Source of the DNA: Orbilia blumenaviensis
Lineage: Eukaryota > Ascomycota > Orbiliomycetes > Orbiliales > Orbiliaceae
Assembly: GCA_036872755.1 (NCBI GenBank)
Contig: JAVHNS010000008.1
Coordinates: forward strand, 2,232,001-2,296,000
DNA length: 64,000 nt
Reading direction: 5' to 3'
In this document: one piece after another, positions 1 to 11,506 of the stretch
How the letters are laid out: every line of letters begins with the position of its first letter
How positions within the stretch are numbered: the stretch's first letter is position 1
Translations under genes and position numbers: made by a program
Notes under the pieces: model-generated
Seen by the model: the letters and a program-made list of their open reading frames with translations, nothing else
Told to the model about the DNA's origin: nothing
Databases searched by the model: none

Positions 1-1493
1 AAACATGGCGAAAGCTAAACTTGAAAAGCCTCGTCCTCACTAAAGTACACCGGCAAAGTGACCAGGAATGGGTCAATATATTAAATTCGATTAAGCACTC
101 CGATTGTAAGCTACCGCCGCTTTCGAGGCTCTGCAGGCCTTTACATCTATATCTGTTGTGGATCTAATCCGTGGATAGTAAACCCGGAGGTCGAAAAATA
201 TTTACGGAGGCTTACTCGGCCATTACCACAACTTCGTAACGGTATCCGCGCCACGAACTTGTATTCACACAGAAGAGATGTGGATGCCGAGAATCAGCAA
301 GGGTTGAGCCAGCTACCCGGGGAAGAGTATCTCGTTAAATCGATTGATGGGGGTTGGTACGTCCCCCGTACGGAGGAGGCAGTAGTTATTGATCGGAGTC
401 GGACCATACCCTTTAACATGATTGTTGGACCTCCATACAGTACGTACACCCGACGAGGCTGGCAAGTGTTATGCTGATATGCTGAATCATCACAGATACC
501 TTCTTCAACAGTCTACAGGCCACGAGAGACTTGAAGCTGAAAATGAACGCCCAGGTTATGCTTGTTAGTAATTTGGATGTAAAAAACCAGCTCGTCAACG
601 GGTCGAGGGGAATTGTTAAGGGGTTTCAACGCTTTACGCTGGATAAGCTTTTGGAGAACGCACGATCAGAAAAGTCCAGTAAAGCTATATTGAAAGTCTT
701 TTTTGATTCAAAGCAAAAGGATGGGTGTGTAAGCATACCTCTAGTGTCATTCCTGCCGCTGGCGACTGCGGCATCTATTCAATCAGGAGAAACGATGACC
801 CCTCGGCCTCCGATCCCAATATTCCCTGTTGCCTGGGATAGTAAAACATACGTTGATGAGTCGAGATCTGCCCTACTTCAGCGAATTCAGATTCCCTTAA
901 CACTGGCCTGGGCGACAACAATACACAAATCTCAAGGAATGACGCTTGATTACACCACTGTTGATATCCGAAAATCATTTGCTGCCGGACAATCCTATGT
1001 GGCGCTATCGAGAAGTCGATCCCCTGAAGGCCTGTGTGTTCTTATCCCAAACTTGAGCTGGCTCCCCAGAGTGATCATGACGGACCCGATAGTTGAGAAA
1101 TTCAGCAGCCTTTTAACCCACCGTTCAATGGCGGTTTCCCAAGAAACATCCACTGCCCTGGAAAAGGAACCGTCTCTCATAAAAGCGACTTTTACCACTG
1201 CTGCTGCTAGCAACATAAGCGAAGACGCGTTCGAGCCTATCGATAGGCTTGAAGAATGGATCTCCCGTCAACAAAAACCGGCGTGCCGCCCTGTATTCAA
1301 GCAATCGGTAGGGCAATTTAGAGCGAGTAGTCAGGCAATGGGGTCGGCAATCCCAAACACCCCGGCTAGAGCGGGTCCGCTACCCGAATCAAAACGCCGG
1401 CCTCGAAGGCGGTCGAAAGATGGTTCCGACCCCCTTGATTCTGCTCAAACGAGCCAGGGAACCGCCAGAGACGACCCTATCTGTATAGATTGA
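1..1493 (+). CDS. PIF1-family DNA helicase, 3' part (partial)
   Basis: C-terminal 453 residues of a PIF1/RRM3-type 5'-3' DNA helicase; the Walker A half lies before the window. I read three exons, 1-105, 179-439 and 496-1493. The introns are 106-178 (GTAAGC donor, CTAAT branch) and 440-495 (GTACGT donor, CAG acceptor), and both keep frame. Visible family features are LYSHRRDVDAEN, then AQVMLVSNLD with LVNGSRG, then the C-terminal helicase motif IHKSQGMTLD (about residues 264-273 of the visible part) and GQSYVALSRS. The last ~130 residues are Ser/Pro/Arg-rich and probably disordered. PIF1 proteins unwind DNA at forks and G-quadruplexes in nucleus and mitochondria. Fungi often carry many PIF1-like copies, some in Helitrons; the introns here favour a resident gene. 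Family call is sure; orthology to cellular PIF1 is not. Confidence 0.87.
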
Positions 1494-1939
1494 ACCCGGT
1501 GTCCTCCCTTCCGGCTTCTATGCTTTTTTTTTTTTTTTTTTTAAACCTTGGATTTCATTGGGAAAATATATCGTCCGCATGGGCAGGAGTATATGGTGTC
1601 ACCTTACCTTGTCACTGTGATGGCTTTTAAGTTGCATCTAGTGGGTATTTTGTTGTCCATATATTTTATGAAAAAGTAATGACAAGAACAGCCTGGTCCA
1701 AGTAGTACCAGATAATCTACAGTATGGCTCGATACCCGTGAATCGTGAACTCGAATTCGCGTTGCCACGTGCTGCCTCTGCTATGCGGAGGCAGGCGGTT
1801 AACCTCGGGACAAGGCAACCCAGGAAAACAATTGAGTTCTTGATGTTGCATGTTATAGAATCAAATACACCTCAAGTTTCAAGAACTTAATATATTGTCA
1901 ATTGTAGCCTGTACATCTCCTTTGCTTTCTATTGGAAAC
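1494..1939. other. Intergenic, PIF1-like 3' side to enoyl-CoA hydratase promoter
   Basis: No gene seen. It holds a T-run at about 1525-1542 and the presumed promoter and leader of the downstream hydratase. Confidence 0.6.
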
Positions 1940-3012
1940 ATGAGACCGCCAACGTCCCTCATCCGGAGATGTTTACCGGCTTCGGCATCTCTGCTCGCCG
2001 CCCGGCAGCCAACAAACCAATTAAGAGCTATAGATGTGCGCTACAATTCCACAGCGACTCAGTCATACGAAAATATTCTTGTTGAAAGGCCTGCCGATGG
2101 AGTTGGAAAGAGTATGTACTGCTCCTTTGTGGACTTAAAAGTGTTATTGATTGTCATTGATACATGTTCATGGTATACAAGAGCGCATTGGTTGCCACTA
2201 ACACATAGCCAGTTACCCTCAACCGCCCAAAGGCACTGAATGCCCTTTCCACGCCTCTTTTCAAGGAACTTAACGAGGCCCTTCAGAAACTAGACGAAGA
2301 CCCTTCCGTCAGGGCGATCCTCCTTGCCGGCTCCGAGAGGGCCTTTGCAGGTATTTACGCAGACGCATTCGCATCGATGGTCTATAATTTGTGTCTTTCT
2401 AACTCGATAATTATAGCCGGAGCCGACATCAAAGAAATGAAGGACTTGACGTTCTCTAAGGCCTACTCTACAAACTTCATACAACTGTGGTCTACCACGA
2501 TTACAAATTTGAACAAGCCCACGATCGCAGCGGTGGGTGGTTATGCCTTGGGAGGCGGCTGCGAACTAGCCATGATGGCAGACATCATGTACTGCACTGA
2601 AAATGCCACATTCGGTCAACCTGAGGTTAAACTCGGCGTCATACCTGGGGCCGGCGGGTCTCAGCGGTTGACAAGGGCGATTGGAAAGTCCAAATCCATG
2701 GAGATCATTCTTACCGGGAAAACCTTTAGCGGAGAGGAAGCGGAGAAATGGGGTTTGGCTGCAAGGACCTTCCCTAACTTTGAGGAGCTGATGAAAGGCG
2801 CAACAGATACTGCTACTGTCATCGCGGGATACCCTATGCTGGCGATCAAAGCTGCGAAGGAAGTTGTCAACCAAAGCCAGGAGCTATCCCTGAGCGAAGG
2901 TGTGAAGTATGAAAGGAGGGTGTTCCATGCTTTATTCGGATCCCAAGATCAGAAGGTGGGCATGGAAGCGTTCGCGAACAAGGTTAAGGATGTCAAATGG
3001 ACGCATGAATAA
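1940..3012 (+). CDS. Enoyl-CoA hydratase, mitochondrial
   Basis: Crotonase-family enzyme of fatty-acid and branched-chain amino-acid breakdown, which adds water to trans-2-enoyl-CoA. Exons are 1940-2111, 2213-2350 and 2417-3012, giving 301 residues. The second acceptor (CAG at 2210-2212) restores the strand KITLNRPKALNAL; intron 2 (2351-2416) splits AGADIKEM. The N-terminal ~45 residues are rich in Arg, Ser and Ala with no acid, as in a mitochondrial targeting peptide. The oxyanion-hole segment AGADIKEM is near residue 104. The catalytic glutamates of the family are present, E153 in GGGCELA and E173 in GQPEVKLG, with the expected spacing of 20. The chosen ATG sits just before the targeting peptide; an in-frame ATG-less stretch precedes it. 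Length matches the family (about 290-300). Confidence 0.93.
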
Positions 3013-3485
3013 AGGAATGAGATTTTTTTTCCCGCCTGTTCATTAAATCGAAGTTTAAGCTCCTGATACTTATTGCCATTAGACCTAAATTAAACACTTC
3101 GACTTCGTGTGCAAGGGCATAAGCATGGGGCAAGTCTATCGGACCGATCAATAACGACGCCAGAATTTAAGCGAAAAGGGGAAGGAAATATTTATGAAAG
3201 AACATGAACACCAATATAAATGTACAAGAAACATGTAGGAGGGAAGGGGACATGCAAAACACGAGTTTTCAAAACTCCACCGGATTACAAAATTTAGATT
3301 TCCCTCTTAAGAATCCTATCATCCAAGTTAACCGGTCATTATTTGATAGCATCCAATTAAAACCCAACGCGCAAAGAGCGTCACAATATAAACCCTAGCC
3401 AGTGTAAAGACCATATTATGAGATCATCCCTATAGCCGCAAGTTGTCGGACCGAAGGAAGTGAAATGCGACCATGGGAGCCAGCT
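3013..3485. other. Convergent 3' region between hydratase and RER1
   Basis: Both neighbouring genes end here. I see only probable 3' UTRs and A/T-rich sequence, with no supported gene. Confidence 0.6.
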
Positions 3486-4256
3486 CTACGAACGGTTGTA
3501 TCTCTGCTTTCCGAAACTGAACGGGATATATCGATATTTAATCATATGCTGGATCTGTCGTCGCATTGTTAGGACGAAGAGAATGATCCAATACATCACG
3601 AGAACCGGCCAGAAAACTGTGATAAAAGAATTACTGTGAGCTGAGGGATCCCCAAATCAAATATTTTTTGAAGAAAATAGATCATACCTGGGATATTGAA
3701 AACATCAAACCAGGCACAGAAGAATCCGATTGCGACAGCTCGGGTGGCACTGTGCCAGAACTTGAATTCGGGCAGTCGACGAATAAAAGGACGAAATTCT
3801 TCATCGGCCTTCGTTGGTAAGGCTGATGGTCCGCCTTCCTCCATTTCCTCCTGCTCGAGGGAGGGGTCAAATTTGGGGGTCAGGAAAGCGAGGAATAGAT
3901 TGAGCAGATAGATCCCGAGCGTATAGGCGACTATTCAAACGTTTCGGGGCGGCAGGGTTAGTCTCTAGACCCCAGCGGCTTCTTCAGGTGCTAAAAGGAA
4001 GCTATACCAATATACCATCCCTGTGCGTAAAGGATTCTCGCGAAAAACACCATGAGGAGAACACCCGTTCCGATCCATCGGGGCAGAACATGTGGGGTGA
4101 CTTGATCCAAATATGCTTGATATTGCTGTGGTCTTGTTAGCACTGTGGTGGAATCAGGGGAAAGCTTCGCGCAGCAGTGGGGCATACCCTCGTAAGCTTA
4201 GAAGTATGGGCTGTGACAGCCTCAAAGGGCGTCTGGTCAGGGCCGGCGGAGTCCAT
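3486..4256 (-). CDS. RER1: RER1, Golgi-to-ER retrieval receptor
   Basis: Four-span membrane protein of the early Golgi that returns ER membrane proteins by COPI vesicles. Exons in transcript order are 4188-4256, 4008-4125, 3688-3930 and 3486-3616, all joined by GTATG/GTATA-type donors and CAG or TAG acceptors. The product is 186 residues, the usual size. Signatures are [20 protein letters not shown] at the start, [16 protein letters not shown] before the first span, [17 protein letters not shown] in the loop, then [20 protein letters not shown] and the C-terminal [20 protein letters not shown]. Upstream of the ATG the strand passes into a GTG/GAT repeat, which makes long but meaningless frames; that is why I start at 4256. 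Confidence 0.96.
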
Positions 4257-5096
4257 GTAGAAAGGGTTTTGGGAGAAACGGGTCGGTAAAGGCGATAGCG
4301 GGGCCGGTGGTGTTGATGATAATGATGACGATGATAGTGGTGATGATGACGACGATGGTGGTGGTGGTAGTGGTGGTGGTGGTGGTGGTGATGGCAACGA
4401 GGATGGGGGTGGTGTTGATAGGAGAATGGTTTGCGCAACCAACGTGCCGTACCTTTTTAAACGACACGTTTGACTCCAAGCGACAAACTCTTGGCCACTC
4501 GCCAGAAGCACAAGGGATCCATTCCCTCACGATGCACGATGCACGACGCACATGCGCACACGCCGGCGGAAGGGAGGGAGAAAGGAAAAGAAAGGATGCA
4601 AGAATGCATGTATTATATTATTAAACACGAGGAAGAGAGCAAGCTAAGATGAAACGAAACAAAATCTATAAGTTCCGGAAGTTCTGCCCTAATTGTTCGC
4701 CATCCCATTGTTCCATTCGTCTTTTCCAGCCATACACGGACGATCTATTAGGCGCAACCCCCAATATGTCATCGCTAACATACGAATTCGACCAAATAAA
4801 TTCTTGTAATGTTTGAGGGTTATTTTTTAAAAAAAGAGGGGGGTGAAGACGAAAAAGAAAGATAAAAAGGAGAGGAGAGGAAGGAGAGGAGGAAGAAGAG
4901 GGGTGAGAGGGACGTAAAGGACTTGGCAATAGATACAGAAAGTGCATGGAGGCTTTGGGTATCTAGAGGTCGCACTTACCGCCGTGCATTGGGACGATGA
5001 GGGAAAAACAGGCCCTGGGATCGTCAAACCAATATAGACTGACAGGTAGAAGGGAGGATGATGTCAGATGGACCTTCGCTCCAGAAACTTTGCCCA
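4257..5096. other. RER1 promoter/leader and USP-gene 3' flank
   Basis: About 840 bp without a supported gene. It contains a GAT/GTG triplet tract (about 4311-4396), a purine-rich A/G tract around 4850-4915, and the presumed RER1 promoter. Confidence 0.55.
4311..4396. repeat. Imperfect GAT/GTG triplet microsatellite
   Basis: Runs of GAT then GTG triplets directly upstream of the RER1 start. Read as protein they give His, Val or Met homopolymers in several frames, which is why several apparent frames here are not genes. Confidence 0.85.
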
Positions 5097-6875
5097 CTAG
5101 CTTTTTTCCTGGGAGGTCTCATTGCTCTCGCTCGTATCTGGAGATTCAATACTTGATGTAATCTTCAAATCAGAAACCTTCTCACTCAACGATTGCGCCT
5201 GGTCACTGGTGGAATCTTTGCTATTCGCCACACCAGTAATTCCTGCGGATGCCTCTGATATAGAGGTCACAGATTCCCGAGGAGCTGGTGTTGTGCTGGG
5301 TGTGGTGTCGGCAGAGATCCGACTGTGGCTGCTGTTGGAGTGCATCATATCTATTGTTGACAACTGGGGCGTTCTACTCATGATATCCATGTATGTCCTT
5401 CGCGCAGGGTTGTCCTGTCGTTTCCGCTTCTTCCTCTCACGTTTTTCGTTTGGTCGGACGACGATAACGGGAACCGGCGAATGTTGAAGGCAGTATTTAG
5501 AAACCGATCCAGGGAGGAGGCCTTGGAACCCGCCCAATGACCGGCCCCGGGTGCCAACGATTAACATAATCGGCTCGTATAGATTTATCTGTCGCCAGTA
5601 TTTCCGGTGTTAGCGATATCATCCCTTCGCGCTATCCGCAACCGGTGTATACTTCGATGGGTGCATAGCTCGTACCATTCGCTGGAAGGTATCATGGACC
5701 TTTCCAACGCAGAATTCAAGCACTATGGATAGTGCTTTGTCCTCCTCGTTTTTGCCTATGATTGTTTGGAGAAGCTTATCTGCCTCTAAGCGGTAAAGCT
5801 TTTCTTGGGTTGAGCTGTCGGTGCCCGCCATTTTTGAGTCTTTGTCGATTACCCGGAGGCAGACTATCTCGTCGTTATCGTCCACTAGTTCTTCGAGAAG
5901 CCATTCTAAGGCGATAGTCGAGTAGTCATTCTGATCCGTTCCACATAGAAACGTCCTTGATCCTCTACCGAATTTGTAATCCTTATGTTTGGATTTCAGA
6001 GTTAAGGCAAAGTCTGTAGCATCCTTGTTGCTGAATGTATCGAAGCCGACTCTTTTGACGAAAGACCTATTTTCCAGGGACGGAACGACAGCCATTTTGA
6101 CGGTAAGCTCATCTGCTACTACCATAAGTTTTGCAGATAAAGAGGTGCAAAAAGCCAGTCCCGGGCTTGTAGAGAGAGGGACAGGGGGGGCGCAAATCGA
6201 TGTGATTATGGGGGGCTGATTCGGAAAAATGCTTTGTGGGGTAGAGGTTTTTGTTTTGCGCGCCGGTCGTAGAGGGTATTGAGGGGGGGAAGGGTGAGTG
6301 AGAGATAGATGATGGGTGGTGGTGATAGAAGAAATGGATCAAACCCCAACACGCGAGCAGATAGACGACCGAAAGGGGGAGAGAGAGAGGGAGCGCGCGG
6401 AGGAATGTTTACAACTACAGGTATATGTAGCTGAGGAAGGGCAAGGAAGGAGGGAGGGAGGGAAGGAGGGGAGAAGGGGAAACGAGAAGATGAAGAAGAT
6501 GAAGATAGGAGATAGGCGGTCGTTTTCCCTGTGAAAAGACGGGGATAGATGAATTTGGGGGAACTACACTACTTACGGCGGCGGGGGCGGGGAACTTAGC
6601 GACCGCTTTCGAATCGACCGATTTTCTGCACCCAAGCTTGAGCTGGAAGGTCCGCTCCCCACGCTATTGGGCTTCCCGTTGGGTGCATCTCGCTTGAACT
6701 GGATGGAAGGGCGACGAGGCTCGTCCGGTTCCGCAAAGGCAATCGCTGAGGGCCGCCGGGCATCGCTGAGCGGGTTGATGCCTTTCTGCGACAGGAACGA
6801 CCCGGTGTCGCTGCTATCGGTAGAGTTGGTTGGATCGCGAGGGGGGAATTCGGCAGGAGGGGGAGGCGAAGACAT
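5097..6875 (-). CDS. Universal-stress (USP) domain protein
   Basis: Exons 6577-6875, 5676-6165 and 5097-5588 give 426 residues. Residues 1-99 are a Pro/Ser-rich low-complexity head ending SSPPPPP. The USP fold follows from about residue 168 (RTFLCGTDQNDYS) to about 300. It has the nucleotide-binding pattern G-x2-G-x9-G-S in VGTRGRSLGGFQGLLPGSVS and the closing strand PVPVIVVRP. After it comes a basic patch (KRERKKRKRQ) and a Ser/Thr-rich tail. Fungal proteins of this layout are conserved, but their role is not well defined; ATP binding and stress signalling are inferred from the family. The 3' junctions are well supported (ATG|GTACGA, ACAG|ATA). The first acceptor, at 6166-6167, is chosen because it is the one that keeps frame and it has a pyrimidine tract. 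It adds about 13 weakly supported residues. Confidence 0.88.
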
Positions 6876-7377
6876 CCAAGAGAGGGCAGTTGGTTCGCTT
6901 TTTTTTTCTGACTTGTCACTATTGCGGGGTAAAGTCTAGTCTAGATGACGAGAGAGAGAGGGGGGAGAGAGAAGAGAAGGACGCGCCGATTCGAAGGGCT
7001 GAGGTTCGAGATTCGGGATTCGAGGTTGACTCTAGATGCCTAGCTACAGACAGACGGACAGAGCCAATGCTGTTACGACAATCTGTCAGTTCAAGTTCCC
7101 GTCTGAGAAGTACGCGGATGTCCAGCAGGTGCGGATGGAGAATAATCCGAATCAGCAAAGAAAGACGACCAGGCAGGCTTATAATAGAAAGATAAAGATT
7201 ATGAGGCAGGGCGTTCGGAAGAAGGCCGAACGGTTATGATTCCCCATGCTGCAGGTTGCCAAACTGGCGAGCTGGTGATGGTGCTGTGGTGTTCACGTTC
7301 AACCGGTCGACCAGGACATTGTCCATACGATATTTGCCCATGAAGCCCATTCTGGCGCGTGCGTATAGATGTACACG

Positions 7378-7378
7378 C

Positions 7379-7413
<35 letters not shown>
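7378..7413. repeat. CAG trinucleotide microsatellite
   Basis: Twelve or so tandem CAG units, one with AAC. It could encode poly-Ala, poly-Gln or (complement) poly-Cys in different frames, but no flanking conserved coding sequence supports any of them. Confidence 0.9.
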
Positions 7414-7418
<5 letters not shown>

Positions 7419-8052
7419 GATTGGATAGGCCCGCTTATGTAAACGTGCTTTGAGCGACTAGCCGTCTTCACTTTGGATCCCCAGGGAAGCGGCCGTCGAG
7501 ACCGGGAGGGAAAAAGGGAGGGCCCGATTTCGCTACAGGGCGATAACCTTTGGACCCAACAGAGAAGAGGCACGGCCAGTATAGTACACCAGTCTGAAAA
7601 GCCTTCAGACTCTCAGCCCTTTCTTTTTTCTTTTCTTTTCTTTTCTTTCTTTTCTACGCGGTATGGGGGAGCTCGGAAGTGACTGTCGCTGAGAGCTATG
7701 GAGAGAAGGGAGCAGGATGGAACAAAGAGAGAGGGAGAGAGAGGGAGAGGGAGAGAGAGTAGTAGGTTGAAAGGGAGGAGAAATCATGGCGGCGGAGAGG
7801 AGCAGGTAGGGGAGGGATGGTTTATGCATTCACGCGCCGGCGGAAATCGAGATTGGTCACTGACCTTGCAGACTGCAGACGTGAGCTCGAGGGTGATCAG
7901 ATATCAGTTTATGAGGAAGGCACGTATTTGCCAGCAGCCAGCGATATATAGAAGTACCTGCTTGCTTCCTTGCTTCCTTGCTTCCTTACCAAGTCCTCAA
8001 GCACTTAAGTAAGTAGGTAATAGGTGGGTAGTTAGTAGAGTGGTTAGGTAGG

Positions 8053-8084
<32 letters not shown>

Positions 8085-8595
8085 CCTCAAGCAAGGAGAG
8101 AAGTCCGTTCCGGGACACGGTCAAATGTTATTGTTCAGCGGGTTCGACGTTCTGCAGGGACAGCAGCCGAACGTCCATAAGGATGAGGCCGAGCTCGAAC
8201 GTGAATGTAGGCGATAACGTTGACCGGCCTTGCAGACAGATATACACGGAGCCTACTACTAGCTATTCAACTTAGTATTGAAAATACTGAAGTGAGTAAG
8301 AAGTAGAAGTGGTATCGGTATCCGCGATGTGGTGGAAAGGTAGGTAAGTCAGTACCTAGGTAGGTACGTACGTAAGTACAGAATGAATGGAGAGGCTGGG
8401 TAGTATTCTGCCCAAGCAGGTGAGCAAGTACTTAGCTACTACCTAAGTACTTAGTCACCGACCTGGTATTTTAAATTTTTTTAAAAAAAAGAAGGAAGAA
8501 AGAAAGAAGTAACTCGGGTGATTTTAAGCGCCTGGGCAAGAAGAATAAGAAAGAGGAGAAGGAGGAGAATGACCAGAGGGTACGTACCTGGAATT

Positions 8596-8640
8596 GATGG
8601 ATGGATGGATGGATGGATGGATGGTTGGATGGTTGGATGA
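8596..8640. repeat. ATGG/TTGG tetranucleotide repeat
   Basis: Tandem GATG units passing into GGTT-GGAT units in the gene-poor region. Confidence 0.85.
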
Positions 8641-10141
8641 TTGGTGATAGTTAGGTGATGTTCGATGTCCCTCGTGTAAGTAGCGGACACAGAAACACAC
8701 TCACTCACTCACTTACACACACACACTCTCTCTCTCTATCTCTCTCTTCGCAGGACGGGTAGGTAAGAGTAGCTAGCTTGGATGATGGTGGAAGAAAGGC
8801 TTCCCATTTCCCTTTTTAACGCCCCGAAGCAGAGACCACCCGTATGCAAGTACACACATATTAAGAGTGTGCATACTATCTTCCTCCCCTCTCCCTCCCT
8901 CTCCCTTTGCCCCCCCCCCCCCCCCCCCCCCGTCTGCTATCCCACCATCATGGCCTGGGCATTCTTGGTGTTCGCTCTGCCAAAACCATCATGGTTGAAT
9001 CAGAGCCCAGACCTTGGCCGATAGCCAAGCCCGGCAGCGCAGAGATGCCCAGAAACCCATCCTGATTCCTCTCGCTGGGAGCGACATGCTATATCCTATA
9101 TACCAAGTGCATACTATATACATACATATCAGGTACATACATACATACACGCAATCATTCATCCGTACAAATCTGTTTGCACAGCAAGCACTTATATACT
9201 ATACCAGTACATAACTACCAGGCCCTCGGGCACGTCTCAACCTAAGGAGTTGATCATATTTGTGTATATACCGTCATATATGGAAGTCCGTATTGGGTGA
9301 GCTAACGAAGATTATTGACGCCTTCCCTTTCCTTCCCTTCAGCTGTTAGACGACCACGGCAATTCCTTAAGTACCCAAGTAAGTAGTATCTAGGCAGGCA
9401 GGCAGGCAGGCAGGCAGGCTCTATTGCTTATTTGCTTAAGTAGACAGGAAGTCAGAAAAGTAGGTTACAGGTATATATACAACGAGTCCCGGGCGATAGC
9501 ATGGTAGACAGGACCGAGTTCCACAAAAGCTCACCGCTTTTTAACTATATCAATATACCTATATCCCGCATAAAATACAAGCCTTCGAATGTTACCAACA
9601 TGAATTCCCACCTTTTTCTGCCTTCTTTCTTCTTTAACCCCTTTCCCCCCTTCCGTCTTTCTCATTCAGTTTTTGCATTTCAAGTATTGCTTTTAGATTT
9701 CCTCCCCAGGGAAACAGAGAATCCGACATTAACACTATCAAAGAAAATTTTCGCTGCCCATAAAATAACGACAATGATAATATAAAAAAAACGAAAAGGA
9801 ATGTCGCCCGCACATGCATATATATAAATAAACCCACAAAAACACAAACAGAGAGAAACAGATAGGCACCAATCAGCAGAGGTAACGACGGCGGGGTGCC
9901 TGATTCCTAAAACAAGAGCTAACACCCGCCACCCAAAATTTGCGCCAAGTCCTAAATAGAGAGCCAAAGTAATCAAGGAATCGATTAATCGTACAACATA
10001 CCGAAGTTCTTCATTATAACATCCCAGGGAAGAGGGTTCTAGCAACTGTTCAAAAAAAAAAAAGGGGGGGGGGCGGAGGGGGTGTCGGACAAGGTTCAGA
10101 ACCATATAGAGCGTCGAAAAATAAATGAATAGTGAGAGGGA

Positions 10142-11506
10142 TTATCGATGGGGGTGCCCGGAGGAGGAAGGATTATACCGAAACCCGTCTGCTACGCCGT
10201 TCGGGTCGTCGTATTGGTAATCGGGAATACTCTCTGCGGCCGCTATGTTATGGATAGAGCCGGCGTCACTTCCCCCCCGCAAGCTTAGTGCCTCATCACC
10301 AAATGGGAATCGCTCCTCCCGAACCCTTTGACCCGAAGCGTCTATTGGATCGCCATCCACGGTAGTATACTCTGGTGGGAAATCTCCCGCCGAGTTTGGC
10401 CTCCGACGCTCGAGAATGTTTAAAGACCGGTCATCTGGGTGAAGGAACGGATTTTCTGGCTCCCTCCCCAATGGTATACCATTGGACGCTACATAGTCCT
10501 CGATCCCAGACGAAGAGTTGTAAGTGGGATCAGAAAACGGATTGATAATGATTGGAGATGGTGGCATGTGAACAACAGGATGAACGATTGGTGGTCCTTC
10601 AGGTAGTACGGCCGTAGCATCATCAGCAACAAAAGGTGGCGGTGGGGCTAGAGGGTTCGAAGCATCTGCCATTGAGGGCATCGTGACAGCGGCACCAGTA
10701 ACCTGCATCTCTGGGGTGCTCTGCTGTGGTTGTTCTGAATCCGCAGGCGTATCGTCATTGGTGAGCCCTCGGTTTCGTCTCTTCCGTTTATATGCTCTAT
10801 ATCCAAACAAGCACGCAACGAATAACAGAACCAACCCTGCCCCCAGAAATACTCCTAATAATATATCCTTCGTCCTGCGAGTCTCCCGTGGAGGGCGCGG
10901 GGGTGGTGGGGAGCCGGACTTGTCGTGTAGAGGGAATATTACAACTCGGGTAGCTTCGCCAGATACTATGATGGTAGCCGTGTCCGTCACAGTCCCAGGA
11001 TTATCGGCGGTAATTGTTGTGTAGGATATGCCACTACTGCTTTCAGATATAAGATCCGGGGGCTTGTCTGAAGGCCTCGTGATCGTTGTGGTTATAGTGG
11101 AACCGTATTCGTCGGTTATACATATTGTTGTGAAGCCAGTCGGCAACGGGTAGAAGTTCGATTCGGAAGGTGGGGTCTGCGAAGGGCTTGGAAGTATTGA
11201 ATTGAGAGGCCTGGAGGGAGTAGGGTAGGTATATGGAGGGCTATCGGAATCCGGAGGCCATCCAGGGCCATTTGGAAACCGGTGGTCGTTGGGGCCTCGT
11301 GTTGGAGGTCCTCCGCCTCCGGGGTCTCGGGGATTATCAGTTCTGTCAATCCCGCCGGCAACATCCCCGCCATGTGGTAAATCGAAGTCATCGAGAAACC
11401 GTTCAAGACTGGCTTCTTCATTCGGCTCGGCCTGGTCCCGACCTTTCGGTATTGTGTCGGCATCCCGATCCATTTGTCGGACCACCAGCCCAGATGGGGG
11501 TGGCAT
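10142..11506 (-). CDS. Hypothetical Pro/Ser/Thr-rich single-span membrane protein
   Basis: Uninterrupted frame of 454 residues from the ATG at 11506. The frame stays open a little upstream but only through non-ATG codons. Residues 1-210 are Pro/Gly/Ser/Thr-rich with TTITTTITRP- and YTTIT-type strands, like many fungal cell-surface sensor or mucin-like proteins. One transmembrane segment (about 215-236, LLGVFLGAGLVLLFVACLFG) is followed by a stop-transfer cluster YRAYKRKRRNR. A long acidic, Pro-rich cytoplasmic tail follows, with repeated NPF motifs (INPFSDP, ENPFLHP). I see no signal peptide, so a short first exon may be missing, or the span may act as its own anchor. I do not recognise the family. 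Composition and length of the frame make it very likely a real gene. Confidence 0.72.
   Translation of the reverse strand: MPPPSGLVVRQMDRDADTIPKGRDQAEPNEEASLERFLDDFDLPHGGDVAGGIDRTDNPRDPGGGGPPTRGPNDHRFPNGPGWPPDSDSPPYTYPTPSRPLNSILPSPSQTPPSESNFYPLPTGFTTICITDEYGSTITTTITRPSDKPPDLISESSSGISYTTITADNPGTVTDTATIIVSGEATRVVIFPLHDKSGSPPPPRPPRETRRTKDILLGVFLGAGLVLLFVACLFGYRAYKRKRRNRGLTNDDTPADSEQPQQSTPEMQVTGAAVTMPSMADASNPLAPPPPFVADDATAVLPEGPPIVHPVVHMPPSPIIINPFSDPTYNSSSGIEDYVASNGIPLGREPENPFLHPDDRSLNILERRRPNSAGDFPPEYTTVDGDPIDASGQRVREERFPFGDEALSLRGGSDAGSIHNIAAAESIPDYQYDDPNGVADGFRYNPSSSGHPHR

Larger units (their letters stand above)
6876..10141. other. Long gene-poor region, left part
   Basis: About 3.3 kb with no gene I can support. 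It holds the USP-gene promoter, a CAG repeat (about 7378-7413), a TTTTC-type pyrimidine tract (about 7620-7655), G/A-rich stretches, TA and GGAT/GGTT repeats, a C-run near 8910-8930 and repeated TAGGTA/CAGG units. Short open frames here are built from repeats and lack any family resemblance. Confidence 0.55.

Noticed and set aside
439..530. Frameshift or pseudogene in the PIF1-like gene
   Set aside because: The apparent break is explained by a normal 56-bp intron (440-495).
1..1493. Helitron helicase remnant
   Set aside because: Sequence alone cannot exclude it, but two in-phase introns and an undamaged frame fit a resident PIF1-family gene better; the rest lies outside the window.
4137..4624. 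Several overlapping frames rich in His, Val, Ser/Pro or Met on both strands
   Set aside because: They are translations of the GAT/GTG repeat and the RER1 first exon in other frames, with no conserved sequence.
7199..7573. Frames with poly-Cys, poly-Ala or poly-Gln around 7.4 kb
   Set aside because: The homopolymers come only from the CAG microsatellite; flanks do not look like protein and no start or splice pattern supports a gene.
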